Source: Corynebacterium uterequi (GTDB lineage Bacteria > Actinomycetota > Actinomycetes > Mycobacteriales > Mycobacteriaceae). Taken from it: a stretch of 64,000 nt of DNA. Below are positions 18,962 through 30,764 of the stretch, one piece after another (position 1 is the first letter of the stretch; each line of letters begins with the position of its first letter). Where the stretch lies: assembly GCF_001021065.1 (NCBI RefSeq), contig NZ_CP011546.1, positions 1,488,001 to 1,552,000 of the forward strand, read 5' to 3'. The notes under the pieces are model-generated. The model made no database searches. It was not told where the DNA came from and was given only the letters and a program-made list of their open reading frames with translations. Both the position numbers and the translations under genes were made by a program.

Positions 18962-20422
18962 TTACTTCGTCTCGGCCTTATCGGCCTCCGTGACGGCGTT
19001 CAGCGAGGCCGTCGTCGGCTCGCCGAGGGAGTGAACCTGAATCATGTTGGTGTTACCCGAGACTCCCGGAGGGGTACCGGCAACCACGACCATCATGTCG
19101 TTCTCCTCGTACTGCTCCAGCTTGAGCAGGTCACGGTCGAGCACCGCCATCATGTCGTCGGTGCTGGCCGTCGTCTCGCAAAGGAAGGTCTCCACGCCCC
19201 AGGTCAGGGCCAGCTGGGAGCGCACGCTCGGGTTCGGGGTGAACACGAGCAGCGGCAGCCGGGAGTGCAGGCGGGCCACGCGGCGGGCGGTATCACCGGA
19301 GGTGGTGAAGGCAACGATGGCGCGCGCGTTGAGGCGCTCCGCGATGTCCCGGGCCGAGTAGCTCACGACGCCACGCTTGGTACGCGGGACGTGGCTCAGC
19401 GGCGGCACCTCGCCGTCGCGCTCCGCGACGCGAACAATGCGGGCCATGGTGCGCACGTTGTTGTGCGGGTCCCGGCCCACGGAGGTCTCGCCGGAGAGCA
19501 TAACCGCGTCGGCGCCGTCGAGCACCGCGTTGGCGACGTCGGAGGCCTCGGCGCGGGTCGGGCGGGAGTTCTCGATCATTGAATCGAGCATCTGCGTGGC
19601 GACGATGACCGGCTTGGCATTCTCTCGGGCGATGCGAATGGCGCGCTTCTGGACCAGCGGGACCTGCTCCAGCGGGATCTCTACGCCGAGGTCACCGCGG
19701 GCAACCATGATGCCGTCGAAGGCCAGCACGATGGATTCGAGGGCGTCGACCGCCTCCGGCTTCTCGAGCTTGGCAATGACCGGAACGCGACGGCCGACCT
19801 CGTCCATGATCTCGTGCACCAGGTCAACGTCCGCCGCGGAGCGGACGAAGGACAGCGCCACGAGGTCAACGCCCAGCTTGAGGGCGTAACGCAGATCCGC
19901 CTTGTCCTTCTCACTCAGCGCCGGCACGGAGATGTCCATGCCGGGCAGGGACACACCCTTGTTGTTGGAGACGGGGCCGCCCTCGACGACCTCGCAGACG
20001 ACATCGTCGCCGTCGACGGAGCGGCAGACGAGTGCCACCTTGCCGTCGTCAACGAGGAGGCGGTCGCCGGGCTTGGCGTCCTTGGCAAGGTTCTTGTAGG
20101 TCGTGGAGACGCGATCATGCGAACCCACCACGTCTTCGACGGTGATGCGGACGATCTCACCGTTGTCCCAATAAGTAGAACCGGTCTCGAATCGGCCGAG
20201 GCGGATCTTGGGACCCTGGAGGTCAGCGAGCACGCCCACGGCCCGGCCCGTCTCGTCCGATGCCTCCCGCACCCAGTTGTAGTTCTTCTCATGATCCGGG
20301 TGATCGCCGTGCGAGAAGTTCATGCGCGCGACGTTCATTCCAGCTTCGACCAGCCCCTTGATGCCTTCCTTAGAGGCAACTGCCGGGCCGAGAGTACATA
20401 CGATCTTGGTTCTTCTATCCAC
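18962..20422 (-). CDS. pyk: Pyruvate kinase
   Basis: 486 residues from the GTG at 20422 (VDRRTKIVCTLGPAV). It has the phosphate-binding NFSHGDH, the metal/substrate block MVARGDLGVEIP, and VIVATQMLDSMIENSRPTRAE. It converts phosphoenolpyruvate and ADP to pyruvate and ATP. The open frame extends 25 codons further up, but homologues begin at DRRTK, so the GTG is preferred. It follows lgt by 76 bases and is the last gene of the leftward his-trp-lgt region, ending in a strong terminator. Confidence 0.97.
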   Translation of the reverse strand: MDRRTKIVCTLGPAVASKEGIKGLVEAGMNVARMNFSHGDHPDHEKNYNWVREASDETGRAVGVLADLQGPKIRLGRFETGSTYWDNGEIVRITVEDVVGSHDRVSTTYKNLAKDAKPGDRLLVDDGKVALVCRSVDGDDVVCEVVEGGPVSNNKGVSLPGMDISVPALSEKDKADLRYALKLGVDLVALSFVRSAADVDLVHEIMDEVGRRVPVIAKLEKPEAVDALESIVLAFDGIMVARGDLGVEIPLEQVPLVQKRAIRIARENAKPVIVATQMLDSMIENSRPTRAEASDVANAVLDGADAVMLSGETSVGRDPHNNVRTMARIVRVAERDGEVPPLSHVPRTKRGVVSYSARDIAERLNARAIVAFTTSGDTARRVARLHSRLPLLVFTPNPSVRSQLALTWGVETFLCETTASTDDMMAVLDRDLLKLEQYEENDMMVVVAGTPPGVSGNTNMIQVHSLGEPTTASLNAVTEADKAETK

Positions 20423-20498
20423 GGAGTCCAGCCTAACCGCCCTGAGGGCGTAGTTCTCATTTGGTATGACCAGTTGTGTTGTTCCTGCGTATTCCAAA

Positions 20499-21395
20499 TT
20501 ACCCGTGTCGCACGCTTCCGGCTAGGGATTCGTCGTCGCCTCGCAGCCGAGGGTTGACCTCCTCCGGGGTCTCCTGCCCGCGCGGTAGCCGAAGGAACAC
20601 CACCAGGGCGACGAGGAACACGCCGAGGGACACCCACGTATTGACTCGCTGGCCCAGGATCATGGTTGCGGCGTCGTCGCGCATCAATTCCACCCAGAAG
20701 CGCCCAAGCGTGTAGCTGACGACGTAGAGGGCGAACACTCGGCCGTACCCAAGGCGGAAACGACGCTGCGCCCAGATCAGGAAGAAGCACACCGCCACGT
20801 TCCACAGCATCTCGTAGAGGAATGTCGGGTGCACCGACGCGATCACCTCTCCCGTGGAATGCCCGGTGACCGGCGCATAGCGGCCGGCCTCGTCAACACG
20901 GTAGTAGATGTCCAGCGCCCACGGCACATCGGTTGGGCGACCGTACAGCTCCTGGTTGAACCAGTTACCGGCCCGGCCGATGCCCTGGGCCAGGATCACG
21001 CCCGGGGCGGCCGCATCCGCGAAGGGTGCCAAGGGCACACCTTTATATTTAAAGAGCAGCCACACGCACAGCGTGCCCAGCGCAATCGCCCCCCAGATCC
21101 CCAGGCCGCCGGCGGTGAAATTCAGTGCCTGCCAGGGGTTACGCCCCTCCCCGAAGTACTTCTGGTAATCGGTGAGCACGTGATAAGCCCGCCCACCGAT
21201 GAGCCCAGCCGGAATGGCGACGATTGCCGCGTCCCACACGTCGTCGGCGTGGCCGCCCCGGGCGGTGTAGCGCTTGAGCGTGAGCCACAACGCCACCACA
21301 ATGCCGGTGATGATGCACAGCGCGTAGGCCCGCAGCGGAATGGGACCGAGGTACCACACCCCCTGCGGCGGTGAGGGGATGTTGGCCAAAATCAT
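20499..21395 (-). CDS. lgt: Prolipoprotein diacylglyceryl transferase
   Basis: 298 residues from the ATG at 21395, which has AGGTG upstream. About seven membrane segments. The Lgt signature [17 protein letters not shown] carries the conserved Arg and Asn, and [11 protein letters not shown] is also typical. It attaches diacylglyceryl to lipobox cysteines in the membrane, the first step for all lipoproteins; lspA (second step) is at 52684-53166. A longer frame to 21440 would overlap the upstream TrpC-like gene and is less likely. The polar C-terminal tail is unusual but unremarkable. Confidence 0.95.
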   Translation of the reverse strand: MILANIPSPPQGVWYLGPIPLRAYALCIITGIVVALWLTLKRYTARGGHADDVWDAAIVAIPAGLIGGRAYHVLTDYQKYFGEGRNPWQALNFTAGGLGIWGAIALGTLCVWLLFKYKGVPLAPFADAAAPGVILAQGIGRAGNWFNQELYGRPTDVPWALDIYYRVDEAGRYAPVTGHSTGEVIASVHPTFLYEMLWNVAVCFFLIWAQRRFRLGYGRVFALYVVSYTLGRFWVELMRDDAATMILGQRVNTWVSLGVFLVALVVFLRLPRGQETPEEVNPRLRGDDESLAGSVRHG

Positions 21396-21424
21396 GGTTT
21401 GCACCTGCCCCACCTTAGCCGACC

Positions 21425-22243
21425 CTATCGGGACGGACACGCCGGATGCTGACCGGCCGCGACCAGCGTCCGAGCCGCCTTCGCCGGGTCCTCAGCGGTC
21501 ATGATCGTCTCCCCGACCAGCACCACATCCGCCCCCGTACCCGCGTACGCCAAGAGATCCACGGAGGTCCGCACCCCGCCGAGGGCAACCCGGTACACCT
21601 CCTCCGGCAGACCCGGCACGATGGCGGCAAAGTTCTCCCGATCCAGGTCGGCGGACGTGATCGACCATGCGTTCACCCCGATCACCCGGGCACCGGCAGC
21701 CAGCGCCCGGTCCGCCTCCTCCGGGGTGCGGACCTCGGCCAAACCCAGCATCCCTAGCGACTCGATCCGGTCGAGCAGGGACACGAGGCGGGCCTGCCCC
21801 AGCAGCTCCACTTGGAGGGGGACAATGTCCGCACCGAAGCATCGAGCCTCGTGGATCTGGTAGGGGTCGACGATGATGTCTCGACACATGACCGGCAGGG
21901 ACACCGCTCGGTGCACCTCCCACATGTCCTCTAGGGAACCGGCGAAGCGCAGCCGTTCCGTCTGACAGGCCAGGATGTGGACGCCGGCGTCCTCCAAGCC
22001 GGTCGCCAGGTCCGCCATGGAGGCGATGTCGACGCGCCGACCGCGATGAGGCAGAGTGCGCTTCATCTCCACCGCCACGCCACAGCCGCGACGCCGTAGC
22101 GCCGCCTCCCCGTCGCGGGGCGGGGGGCAGCTGCGCGATCGCGCCTTGATGTCGGGGAAGGGGACCTGGGATTCCCGAGCGGAGACGTCTTCGAGGATGC
22201 CGGCGACAATCCGGTCTAGCGCCCATGGGGGTTCCATGACCAT
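21425..22243 (-). CDS. TrpC-like (indole-3-glycerol phosphate synthase family) paralog
   Basis: 272 residues with the full (beta/alpha)8 pattern of indole-3-glycerol phosphate synthase: [50 protein letters not shown] and [11 protein letters not shown]. Several positions differ from active enzymes: SPSKG-like residues read LPHRG, the KDF motif reads RDI, the NNRDL/NSRDL motif reads NAWSI, and the late SESG motif reads ALGG. It may have lost or changed activity. It starts at ATG 22243 after GGGGAGGG. Its place between the Trp-associated membrane gene and lgt is the ancestral actinobacterial trpC position; corynebacteria normally have a separate trp operon elsewhere. Confidence 0.75.
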   Translation of the reverse strand: MVMEPPWALDRIVAGILEDVSARESQVPFPDIKARSRSCPPPRDGEAALRRRGCGVAVEMKRTLPHRGRRVDIASMADLATGLEDAGVHILACQTERLRFAGSLEDMWEVHRAVSLPVMCRDIIVDPYQIHEARCFGADIVPLQVELLGQARLVSLLDRIESLGMLGLAEVRTPEEADRALAAGARVIGVNAWSITSADLDRENFAAIVPGLPEEVYRVALGGVRTSVDLLAYAGTGADVVLVGETIMTAEDPAKAARTLVAAGQHPACPSR

Positions 22244-22293
22244 CCCTCCCCTGCCTCTCACGACGCTCGTTGTCCGCCTAAGAATATCCGGGG

Positions 22294-22962
22294 CTAGTGA
22301 CCACGGGGAAATGGTCCCCCGGCCTCGGTGGGATCGATGTCGTCGTCGAGGGCGTCCCACAACACCCGCCCGGAGTCCGGAGCTTCCGCCAGGTCCGCGG
22401 CCAGGTGATCGCGTCGCTGCGACGAACGCGCATACTTGCGGTCCTGCGACGGGTCTGCACCTGGGCGCATGGCCAGCACCACACCGGCGACGATCGCCAG
22501 TGCCGCACCACACAGCGTCACCGCCGGGCCGGCCACGGCGGGGTCAATCGCCTCGACGCTCGCCCACTGCGCCACATGGACCGGATGGCTCGCTCGAGCA
22601 CTCGCGGCGCCTGCCACGAGCAACCGGTGGGCCCGCTCCGGATCCGCTTGGCCGGCGAGAACAAGCGTTCCCGGCAGCGCCATGAACGCCGCCGCTACCG
22701 CTGCGATTACGCCAACGACCTGGCGGCCCCGTCGACGCAGCGCCACGCCAGCCACCGCCGCAGCCATGAGTACGAGGGCCAAGGCGGGAACCTCCGTGGC
22801 CCACGCCGCCCCGGGCAGCTCGATGCTGCGCGCCCCCGACAGGTCGTCCGTCACGTTCACGGTCAACCACGTGAGGCGCGAACCCAGCCAGCCCAGGACT
22901 GCGGCACCACCGAGCACAGCCGCGGCGAGGTGGGCCAACCGGCGGGAATCCTTAGACGCCAT
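22294..22962 (-). CDS. Trp-biosynthesis-associated membrane protein (TIGR02234-like)
   Basis: 222 residues with four hydrophobic segments (around residues 8-28, 55-72, 80-102 and 140-162) and a polar C-terminal tail of ~55 residues. Location between hisI and the trpC-like gene, and the pattern [12 protein letters not shown]..., match the actinobacterial family named for its link with trp genes. No enzymatic role is known. Its start overlaps the hisI stop by 11 bases, so it is co-translated with the histidine genes. Confidence 0.75.
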   Translation of the reverse strand: MASKDSRRLAHLAAAVLGGAAVLGWLGSRLTWLTVNVTDDLSGARSIELPGAAWATEVPALALVLMAAAVAGVALRRRGRQVVGVIAAVAAAFMALPGTLVLAGQADPERAHRLLVAGAASARASHPVHVAQWASVEAIDPAVAGPAVTLCGAALAIVAGVVLAMRPGADPSQDRKYARSSQRRDHLAADLAEAPDSGRVLWDALDDDIDPTEAGGPFPRGH

Positions 22963-23326
22963 CGGCCTCGCCCAGCAGGAGATCGGCGTCGAAGCAGGTG
23001 CGGTCGCCGGTGTGGCACGCCCCGCCTTGCTGCTGCACGGTCACCAGGAGGGTGTCGCCGTCGCAGTCGAGCCGCACCTCCTCGACGGCCTGAGTATGCC
23101 CCGACGTCAGGCCTTTGATCCAGTACTCGTTGCGTGAGCGGGAGAAATACGTGCCCCGGCGAGTCGCCAGCGTGTAGGCCAGAGCGTGGTCATCCATCCA
23201 CGCCATCATGAGCACCTCGCCCGTACCCGCCGCCTGAACGACGGCGGGCACCAGGCCGCGGTCATTGAAGCGCACACGTCGGGCAATGTCCGGGTTGAGC
23301 GCATACGTCGACGGATCGTCGGACAT
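22952..23326 (-). CDS. hisI: Phosphoribosyl-AMP cyclohydrolase
   Basis: 124 residues starting [12 protein letters not shown] at 23326. The zinc-site cysteines are visible in [10 protein letters not shown] and [10 protein letters not shown], and the substrate block [11 protein letters not shown] is intact. It opens the adenine ring of phosphoribosyl-AMP in the third step of histidine synthesis. It is a stand-alone cyclohydrolase without the HisE pyrophosphatase domain; hisE is not in this window. Its ATG overlaps the hisF end almost directly (stop at 23328). Confidence 0.95.
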   Translation of the reverse strand: MSDDPSTYALNPDIARRVRFNDRGLVPAVVQAAGTGEVLMMAWMDDHALAYTLATRRGTYFSRSRNEYWIKGLTSGHTQAVEEVRLDCDGDTLLVTVQQQGGACHTGDRTCFDADLLLGEADGV

Positions 23327-23327
23327 C

Positions 23328-24101
23328 TCAACGCACCTCGTATCCGGCGTCGGCCAGGCTCGCCTTGACGTCGGAGATAGCGACCTCCCCGAAGTGGAAG
23401 ATGGAGGCGGCGAGCACCGCGTCCGCACCGGCTGCCACTGCTGGCGGGAAGTGGTCGGCGCGCCCTGCACCGCCGGAGGCGATAACCGGAACGCTGACCT
23501 CTGCCCGGACCTTCTCGATAAGCTCAACGTCGAAGCCGTTCTTCGTGCCGTCCCCGTCCATGGAATTGAGCAGAATCTCCCCCACACCGAGGGCTTGGCC
23601 GCGCACCGCCCACGCGACGGCGTCGATGCCCGCCGATCGGGTGCCTCCGTGGGTGGTCACCTCGAAACCGGAGGGTTGCGCGGGTTGTCCTTCCGGCACC
23701 CGGCGGGCGTCCACGGAGAGCACAATGCACTGGGAGCCGAAGCGCTCGGCGAGTTCGGTGAGCAGCTCTGGGCGGGCGATGGCTGCGGTGTTCACCGACA
23801 CCTTGTCCGCCCCGGCGCGCAGGAGCTCGTCGACGTCCTCGACGCTGCGCACCCCACCGCCGACGGTGAGGGGGATGAACACCTGCTCGGCCGTCCGGCG
23901 CACCACGTCCAACATAGTGCCGCGACCAGCCTTGGAGGCGGTGACGTCGAGGAAAGTCAGTTCGTCGGCGCCCTCTTCGTTGTAGCGGGCGGCAAGCTCC
24001 ACCGGGTCTCCGGCGTCGCGGAGGTTGTCGAAGTTGACTCCCTTGACAACGCGACCGTCGTCGACGTCCAGGCAAGGAATGACTCGGATAGCCACGGCCA
24101 T
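23328..24101 (-). CDS. hisF: Imidazole glycerol phosphate synthase, cyclase subunit
   Basis: 257 residues from [13 protein letters not shown] at 24101. Catalytic Asp lies in [15 protein letters not shown], and the second in the LSVDARRV strand. The barrel has paired phosphate sites near [11 protein letters not shown] and [11 protein letters not shown]. With HisH it turns PRFAR plus glutamine into imidazole-glycerol phosphate and AICAR. The start has AGAGGCGA upstream. It lies directly before hisI and after impA, 36 bases away. Confidence 0.97.
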   Translation of the reverse strand: MAVAIRVIPCLDVDDGRVVKGVNFDNLRDAGDPVELAARYNEEGADELTFLDVTASKAGRGTMLDVVRRTAEQVFIPLTVGGGVRSVEDVDELLRAGADKVSVNTAAIARPELLTELAERFGSQCIVLSVDARRVPEGQPAQPSGFEVTTHGGTRSAGIDAVAWAVRGQALGVGEILLNSMDGDGTKNGFDVELIEKVRAEVSVPVIASGGAGRADHFPPAVAAGADAVLAASIFHFGEVAISDVKASLADAGYEVR

Positions 24102-24137
24102 GTGAAAGTGTCGCCTCTCTGTGTAAAAGTTCAAAAA

Positions 24138-24920
24138 TTAACGTAGGTCCTGCAAAATACCGAACAGTGTCGCGTGCGCCCCCGGAGTGCCGGCGATGAC
24201 GCCGCGCGAATCCGGGGTCCATTCCGCGCCATCGAGGTCCGTCACGACGCCGCCGGCCGCGCGCACATGAGCAACACCGGCAGCGTTGTCCCACAGGTGC
24301 GGCGAGAAACTCACCGTGCCGTCGGACACCCCCTGAGCGGTGAGCGCCAGATCCACCCCCACGGCACCCGTGATGCGCGGGCGCAGCCGGGTCCGGGCGA
24401 CGCGGGCGAGCAGTTCCTGACGCAGGGACGTCGGGTAATCCCGGGTCGACGACGCAATCGAGGACAACCCCACCTGGGTAACGAGCTCATCCCGATCCGC
24501 CAGCCCGTCGAGGCTTCGGCCGTTGACCAGCACCGATTCCCCATCAACGGTGGTCAACCGCCGGTTCAGCAAGGGCATGGCGCTCACCGCGACCACGGGG
24601 CGGCCGTCGATCACGAGGCTGACCAAGATGGCGCACAAGGGATTGCCGGCGGCGTAATTGGCGGTTCCGTCGATGGGGTCCACCACCCACACCGCATCGG
24701 AGTGGTAACTGCCGCCTTCTTCCTCCCCCAGCACGGGGATGGCGGTACGCCGGGTGAGCACGGAGCGGATCGTCGCCTCGATCTCCAGGTCCACCTCGGT
24801 GGCAAAGTCCCCGGCGCGCTTGAGCTCCGCCGGGTCCGCGCCTAGGCCGGCGACGAACATCGCCTCGGCTTCGTCCACGGCCTCCTCGGCGATGCCGAGC
24901 ATGTCATGTAGGTCTCGCAC
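24138..24920 (-). CDS. impA: Inositol monophosphatase-family phosphatase in the his operon
   Basis: 260 residues from the GTG at 24920 (VRDLHDMLGIAEEAV), preceded by GCGGAG. The metal-binding motifs are complete: GEEEGG, VVDPIDGTANYAAG and HLWDNAAGVAHV. In C. glutamicum impA lies in the his operon and belongs with HisN-like phosphatases; histidinol-phosphate phosphatase or inositol monophosphatase activity is possible, and the sequence alone does not decide. It lies between hisA (13 bases upstream) and hisF. Confidence 0.88.
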   Translation of the reverse strand: MRDLHDMLGIAEEAVDEAEAMFVAGLGADPAELKRAGDFATEVDLEIEATIRSVLTRRTAIPVLGEEEGGSYHSDAVWVVDPIDGTANYAAGNPLCAILVSLVIDGRPVVAVSAMPLLNRRLTTVDGESVLVNGRSLDGLADRDELVTQVGLSSIASSTRDYPTSLRQELLARVARTRLRPRITGAVGVDLALTAQGVSDGTVSFSPHLWDNAAGVAHVRAAGGVVTDLDGAEWTPDSRGVIAGTPGAHATLFGILQDLR

Positions 24921-24933
24921 CGGTGAGCTCCGC

Positions 24934-25665
24934 TTAGGCGACGGCGGCCAGGGCTTCGGCGAGCGTGAAGCGACGCTCGTAGAGGGCCTTACCGATGATG
25001 ACGGAATCGATGCCCTCGTCGGCGTAACGTGCCACCTGCTCCACATCCGCCAGGTTGGAGATTCCGCCGGAGGCGGTGACCGCCGCGTCCGTGGCTGCGG
25101 ACACGTCGCGCAGCAACTCGATGTTCGGCCCGGCGAGGGTGCCGTCCTTGGACACGTCGGTGACCACGAAGCGCTGGCAGCCGGCGGCGTCGAGCCGTTC
25201 GAGGACCTCCCACAGGTCCCCGCCGTCGGAGACCCAGCCGTTGCCTTTGACCCGCAGCGTGTCACCGTCGGCGAGCACCGCCAGGTCCACCGCTACCTGC
25301 TCCGGGTAGCGGGCAAGCACTCCGGCGATCCACTCGGGACGCTGCAGCGCCGCGGTGCCGATATTAACCCGGGCGGCCCCGGTGCCCAAGGCGCGTTCGA
25401 GGGACTCGTCGTCGCGGATACCGCCGGTCAGCTCCACCTTGATGTCCAGCCGCCCGGTGATCTCGGCCATGAGTTCATGATTCGAGCCACGGCCAAAAGC
25501 GGCGTCGAGGTCCACGAAATGCAGCCACTGCGCGCCCTGTTCCTGCCACGTCAACGCGGCGTCGAGCGGGGTTCCGTAGCTCTTTTCCGTGCCGGCCTCA
25601 CCCTTGTTGAGGCGTACCGCCTGCCCGTTGACAACGTCGACGGCGGGCAACAAAGTGAAAGTCAT
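24934..25665 (-). CDS. hisA: Phosphoribosyl-ProFAR isomerase, subHisA-type
   Basis: 243 residues. N-terminal catalytic Asp in [15 protein letters not shown], and the actinobacterial PriA-like core [15 protein letters not shown] and [15 protein letters not shown]. It performs the fourth isomerisation of histidine synthesis. In the loop that reads RGRGW in M. tuberculosis PriA this protein reads KGNGW, so the Arg used for the TrpF reaction appears to be Asn. That fits the corynebacterial subHisA form, which has lost phosphoribosylanthranilate isomerase activity. It lies 13 bases after hisH and is followed by impA. Confidence 0.95.
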   Translation of the reverse strand: MTFTLLPAVDVVNGQAVRLNKGEAGTEKSYGTPLDAALTWQEQGAQWLHFVDLDAAFGRGSNHELMAEITGRLDIKVELTGGIRDDESLERALGTGAARVNIGTAALQRPEWIAGVLARYPEQVAVDLAVLADGDTLRVKGNGWVSDGGDLWEVLERLDAAGCQRFVVTDVSKDGTLAGPNIELLRDVSAATDAAVTASGGISNLADVEQVARYADEGIDSVIIGKALYERRFTLAEALAAVA

Positions 25666-25678
25666 ATCCTCATCCTAT

Positions 25679-26314
25679 CTAGAAGGACCGCAGCCAGTTC
25701 TCAAGCAGCGCCATGCCGGCGTCGCCGGACTTCTCCGGGTGGAACTGGGTAGCCCACAGTGGGCCGTTCTCCACCGCGGCGACGAATTCGTCTCCGCCGT
25801 GTTGCGACCAGGACACTTTGGGCGCGGGCATGGGCTCCTCGGGGTGCAGCTCCCACCGCCGCGCCGCGTAGGAGTGCACGAAGTAGAAGCGCGTATCCGC
25901 ATCGATCCCGGCGAACATCTGGGAGTCCTGTGCGGCCTGGACTCGGTTCCACCCCATGTGGGGCAGCACCGCGGCGTCGAGCTTTTCGACCGTCCCCGGC
26001 CACTCTCCGCAACCGGCGGCAACCTGTCCGTGTTCTTCGCCGCGTTCGAAAAGCACCTGCATACCCACGCAGATGCCCAACACCGGCCGGGACCCGGCCA
26101 GGCGTTCGCCGATGATGCGGGGGCCTTGAACGGCGTGGAGCCCGGTCATGCACGCGGCGAAGGCACCGACGCCGGGAACCAGCAGGCCGTCGGCGGCGAC
26201 GGCCTCTTTGGGATCGGAGCTCACCGTCACCTCGGCGCCTACGCGTTCCAGGGCGCGGTGGGCGGAGCGAACATTGCCGGATCCATAATCAAGCAGTACG
26301 ACGCGAGTAGCCAT
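25679..26314 (-). CDS. hisH: Imidazole glycerol phosphate synthase, glutaminase subunit
   Basis: About 211 residues starting [14 protein letters not shown]. The class I glutamine amidotransferase triad is visible: Cys in [11 protein letters not shown], and His and Glu in QFHPEKSG. It supplies ammonia to HisF. An ATG two codons further up (26320) is also possible, and neither start has a strong ribosome site. The preceding gene in the transcript is the MFS transporter gene, 26 bases away. Confidence 0.96.
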   Translation of the reverse strand: MATRVVLLDYGSGNVRSAHRALERVGAEVTVSSDPKEAVAADGLLVPGVGAFAACMTGLHAVQGPRIIGERLAGSRPVLGICVGMQVLFERGEEHGQVAAGCGEWPGTVEKLDAAVLPHMGWNRVQAAQDSQMFAGIDADTRFYFVHSYAARRWELHPEEPMPAPKVSWSQHGGDEFVAAVENGPLWATQFHPEKSGDAGMALLENWLRSF

Positions 26315-26340
26315 GCGCATCAGTGTAAAACACGCCGTCG

Positions 26341-27636
26341 CTACATCCGCCCATGGTGCTTCCTAGCCCGTCGGGCCAACGGTGAGACCTGCTGCCACCG
26401 GATCCGCAGATTGTCGTACTCGCTCACCCGGTGGCGCCCCAGAACCCGGTCGGCGACCGTCATACCGATGCCGGCGATGATGACACACGCCCCCAGGGCG
26501 AAGGCTCCAGCGAAGGCGAAACGGGCGACAACCATGGCGTAGATCACGGACCCAAGCCCGGTGCCCGCGTCGTAGAAAATGTTCCACACCGCCGACGCCT
26601 CGGAGACCTTCTCCCGGGGCAGGCGGGCGAACATGGACAGCAGCGCCTCATTCTGCACGATGCCGAAGGAGCCGCCGAAGAGCACCGCCGACGCGACCAG
26701 CAGCCACACCGACCAATTCAGGGCGACGATCGCGGCCATGAGCGCCATGCCCACCGCGCCAACAACCTGGGCCGGAATCATGAGCACGCCCGCCTCCCCT
26801 CGGCGGTCAGCGACCACGCCGGAGATGTAGCGGAACACCATGGACGCACCGCCGGCGACGGACAGTACCACCCCGGCGATCGCCGAGGATGCCGCGGAGT
26901 CCATGCCCCGGACGGCGGCGGGCAGGAAGGAGGACACCGCGCCGTAGCTCATGGCCAAGGTGGTCACTGCTAGCGCCGGGACGAGCACCAGTTTCCAGGC
27001 GGCGACCCGTCGGCCGGTGATTTCCGACGGCGGCAGCACCCGCGCGGCCTTGATGCGCGGGATCCGCAGGCACATGACCGCCCCCAGCAGGCCGACGACG
27101 GCCGCGGCGACGTACACCGCGGGGTAGCCGAAGGAATCGGCGATGAACAACCCCATGGCGAGAAAAACCATCTGCGCCAGGCCAACCGCCACACCGAGCA
27201 GGCCCGTGGCCTTACCCAGGTAAGTGCGGGGCACCAGTTCGGCGATGAGAGCGGACTCCGCCACCGTGATGGCGCCGAAGCCGATTCCGCGGAGCGCGGA
27301 GAAGAGCAACACCACCCAGGCCTCGGTTCCTAGCAAGTGCCCTAACGCGGGGACACCGAGCATGAACGCGGAGGCGACCATGACCGGGTTGTAGCCCACT
27401 CGCCGCAGCATCGCCGGGGTGCCGATCTGCGTGATGACGGTGGCGAGGATGAACGCCCCCGTCGACGCTCCGGCCAGCATGGCGGAGCCACCGCCTTCCA
27501 AGACGGCGAGGGGGACGACGGGCAGCAGGAGCGACCAGGCGCCGAATGCCGACGCCACCGCGATGAGGGTGGCGGTGAAGCCTGGTGTAGCCCAGATGCT
27601 GGCCCTGGGGTACGGGTTACTGATAGCGCTGTTCAC
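26341..27636 (-). CDS. MFS transporter inside the histidine operon
   Basis: 431 residues with about 12 membrane segments. The family features are visible in [17 protein letters not shown] and [31 protein letters not shown], and the tail is basic ([10 protein letters not shown]). It starts at GTG 27636, 23 bases after hisB ends. Location between hisB and hisH matches the C. glutamicum his operon, which also carries an uncharacterised permease there. Export of histidine, an intermediate or an analogue is an appealing guess, not shown by the sequence. Confidence 0.85.
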   Translation of the reverse strand: MNSAISNPYPRASIWATPGFTATLIAVASAFGAWSLLLPVVPLAVLEGGGSAMLAGASTGAFILATVITQIGTPAMLRRVGYNPVMVASAFMLGVPALGHLLGTEAWVVLLFSALRGIGFGAITVAESALIAELVPRTYLGKATGLLGVAVGLAQMVFLAMGLFIADSFGYPAVYVAAAVVGLLGAVMCLRIPRIKAARVLPPSEITGRRVAAWKLVLVPALAVTTLAMSYGAVSSFLPAAVRGMDSAASSAIAGVVLSVAGGASMVFRYISGVVADRRGEAGVLMIPAQVVGAVGMALMAAIVALNWSVWLLVASAVLFGGSFGIVQNEALLSMFARLPREKVSEASAVWNIFYDAGTGLGSVIYAMVVARFAFAGAFALGACVIIAGIGMTVADRVLGRHRVSEYDNLRIRWQQVSPLARRARKHHGRM

Positions 27637-27659
27637 CCGGCCCAGGCTACCAACTGCCC

Positions 27660-28265
27660 TTAGAGGGATCCCTTGGTGGACGGCACACCCGTCACTCGGG
27701 TGTCGGGTTCGGTGGCCTGCCGCAGTGCGCGGGCCACGGCCTTGTACTCCGCTTCGGTGATGTGGTGCGGGTCCCGGCCGTAGCGGACGTTGACGTGCAG
27801 GGTGGTCCGGGAGTTAAACGCCAAGGTCTCGAAGAAGTGCCGGTTGATGACCGTGGCGTAGTGCCCGCCGATGACCTGCCAGTCCATGTTGTCCGGCTCG
27901 CCGTTGAGGACGAAGTAAGGCCGCCCGGAGATGTCGATGACGGCCTCCACCAGGGTCTCGTCCATGGGCAGCAACTGGGACCCGAAACGCCGGATTCCCT
28001 TCTTATCCCCTACCGCGTCGAGCAACGCCGTGCCGAGCACGATGGCGGTGTCTTCGACGGTGTGGTGGGCGTCGAGCTCGATGTCGCCCACGGCGCGGAC
28101 CGTCAGGTCGAAGGAGCCGTGGGTGCCGAAGGCGTTGAGCATGTGGTCGAAGAAGGGCAGGCCGGTGTCGATGTTGGTGCGGCCGGTGCCGTCGAGGTTG
28201 ATCTCGACGGAGATGTCGGACTCACTGGTGGTGCGCCGGGATCTACCGATGCGGTCTGAGCTCAT
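27660..28265 (-). CDS. hisB: Imidazoleglycerol-phosphate dehydratase
   Basis: 201 residues, the monofunctional form without the phosphatase domain of enterobacterial HisB. The metal-binding motifs are [27 protein letters not shown] and, near the C-terminus, [16 protein letters not shown]. It dehydrates imidazole-glycerol phosphate in the sixth committed step. Ten bases separate it from the hisC stop. Confidence 0.97.
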   Translation of the reverse strand: MSSDRIGRSRRTTSESDISVEINLDGTGRTNIDTGLPFFDHMLNAFGTHGSFDLTVRAVGDIELDAHHTVEDTAIVLGTALLDAVGDKKGIRRFGSQLLPMDETLVEAVIDISGRPYFVLNGEPDNMDWQVIGGHYATVINRHFFETLAFNSRTTLHVNVRYGRDPHHITEAEYKAVARALRQATEPDTRVTGVPSTKGSL

Positions 28266-28275
28266 GGCTGTTCTC

Positions 28276-29388
<1,113 letters not shown>

Positions 29389-30714
29389 CTAGTCCTCGCT
29401 CTCAGGGGAGTCGCTGAAGCGGGCGCGGATTGCCTCGCCGTGCGCCGGCAGCGCCTCCGCGTCGGCGAGGGCGACGATGTGCGGGCCAATGTTCGCCAAC
29501 GCCGCCCGGTCATATTCGATGAGGTTCACCGGGCGCAGGAAGGTGTGGGTGCTCAGGCCGGCAGCGAAGCGCGCCGTCCCGGAGGTAGGCAGCACGTGAT
29601 TGGAGCCGGCCGCGTAGTCGCCGAGCGGCACTGGCGCGTACGTGCCCACGAAGATTGCCCCCGCGTGCGTGATGCGCTCGGCAACCGCCCGGGCGTCACG
29701 GGTGTGGATCTCCAGGTGCTCGGCGGCGTAGGCGTCGGCGGCGGCGATGCCCGCTTGAAGGTCGTCGACGAGCACGATGCCGGACTGGCGTCCGGTGAGG
29801 GCCACCTCGACGCGTTCGGCGTTGCGGGTGACGGTGTAGCGGGCGGACACTTCGGCGTCGACGGCGCGAGCCAGGTCTTCGGAGTCCGTAATGAGCACGC
29901 TGGCGGCCAGCTGATCGTGTTCGGCCTGGCTGATGAGGTCGTAGGCAACGTGCACCGGGTCGGCAGTCTCGTCGGCGAGGATGGCGATCTCGGTGGGGCC
30001 GGCCTCGGCGTCGATGCCAACCACCCCGTTGACCAGCCGCTTCGCCGCGGTCACGAAAATGTTGCCCGGGCCGGTGATCATGTCCACCGGCACGAGGTCG
30101 GCGGCGTCGTCGCCATAAGCGAGCAGGGCGACGGCCTGGGCCCCGCCGACCGCCCACACCTCGTCCACCCCGAGCAGGTGGCAAGCGGCGAGGATGGTCG
30201 GGTGGGGCCAGCCGCCATGCTCCGCCTGCGGCGGGCTGGCCACGACCAGCGACGTCGCACCGGCCTCCTGCGCCGGGATGACGTTCATGAGCACGCTCGA
30301 CGGGTAGACGGCCTGGCCGCCCGGCACGTAAAGACCCACCCGCTCAACCGGGAGGAACTTCTCCGTCACCGTGGCCCCCGGCGCTAACGTGGTGGTGTGA
30401 TCCGCCGGCTTTTGCTCGCGGTGCACCGTCCGGATCCGCGCCATCGCTTCTTCCAGCGCCCGGGTGACCTCCGGCGACAGGGTGTCCACGGCGGCGGAAA
30501 CGACTTCGGCGGGCACTCGCACCGATTCGGGTCGGATGTGATCGAAGCGTTCTCCGTACTCCAGCGCTGCCTCGGCGCCGCGGCTGCGGACGTCCTCGAC
30601 GATCGGCTGGACGGTGGGAAGCATGGAGGCGACGTCCGTGCCACCGCGGGGAAGACTACGACGCAGTTGGGAGGTCGACGGAGTCTGGCCTCGAAGATCA
30701 ATGACACTGAGCAT
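29389..30714 (-). CDS. hisD: Histidinol dehydrogenase
   Basis: 441 residues from [13 protein letters not shown] at 30714, matching the C. glutamicum start. It has [15 protein letters not shown], the [14 protein letters not shown] block, and the catalytic Glu/His region near [10 protein letters not shown] and [14 protein letters not shown]. It oxidises histidinol to histidine in two NAD-dependent steps. It is the first gene of the leftward his operon. No Shine-Dalgarno is evident, so the message may be leaderless or initiate weakly. The neighbouring membrane-protein gene ends 50 bases upstream. Confidence 0.97.
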   Translation of the reverse strand: MLSVIDLRGQTPSTSQLRRSLPRGGTDVASMLPTVQPIVEDVRSRGAEAALEYGERFDHIRPESVRVPAEVVSAAVDTLSPEVTRALEEAMARIRTVHREQKPADHTTTLAPGATVTEKFLPVERVGLYVPGGQAVYPSSVLMNVIPAQEAGATSLVVASPPQAEHGGWPHPTILAACHLLGVDEVWAVGGAQAVALLAYGDDAADLVPVDMITGPGNIFVTAAKRLVNGVVGIDAEAGPTEIAILADETADPVHVAYDLISQAEHDQLAASVLITDSEDLARAVDAEVSARYTVTRNAERVEVALTGRQSGIVLVDDLQAGIAAADAYAAEHLEIHTRDARAVAERITHAGAIFVGTYAPVPLGDYAAGSNHVLPTSGTARFAAGLSTHTFLRPVNLIEYDRAALANIGPHIVALADAEALPAHGEAIRARFSDSPESED

Positions 30715-30764
30715 GTAGGTCATTGTAGGAAACCAGTCGGGCGCGGACCCCACAACGCCCCCGG

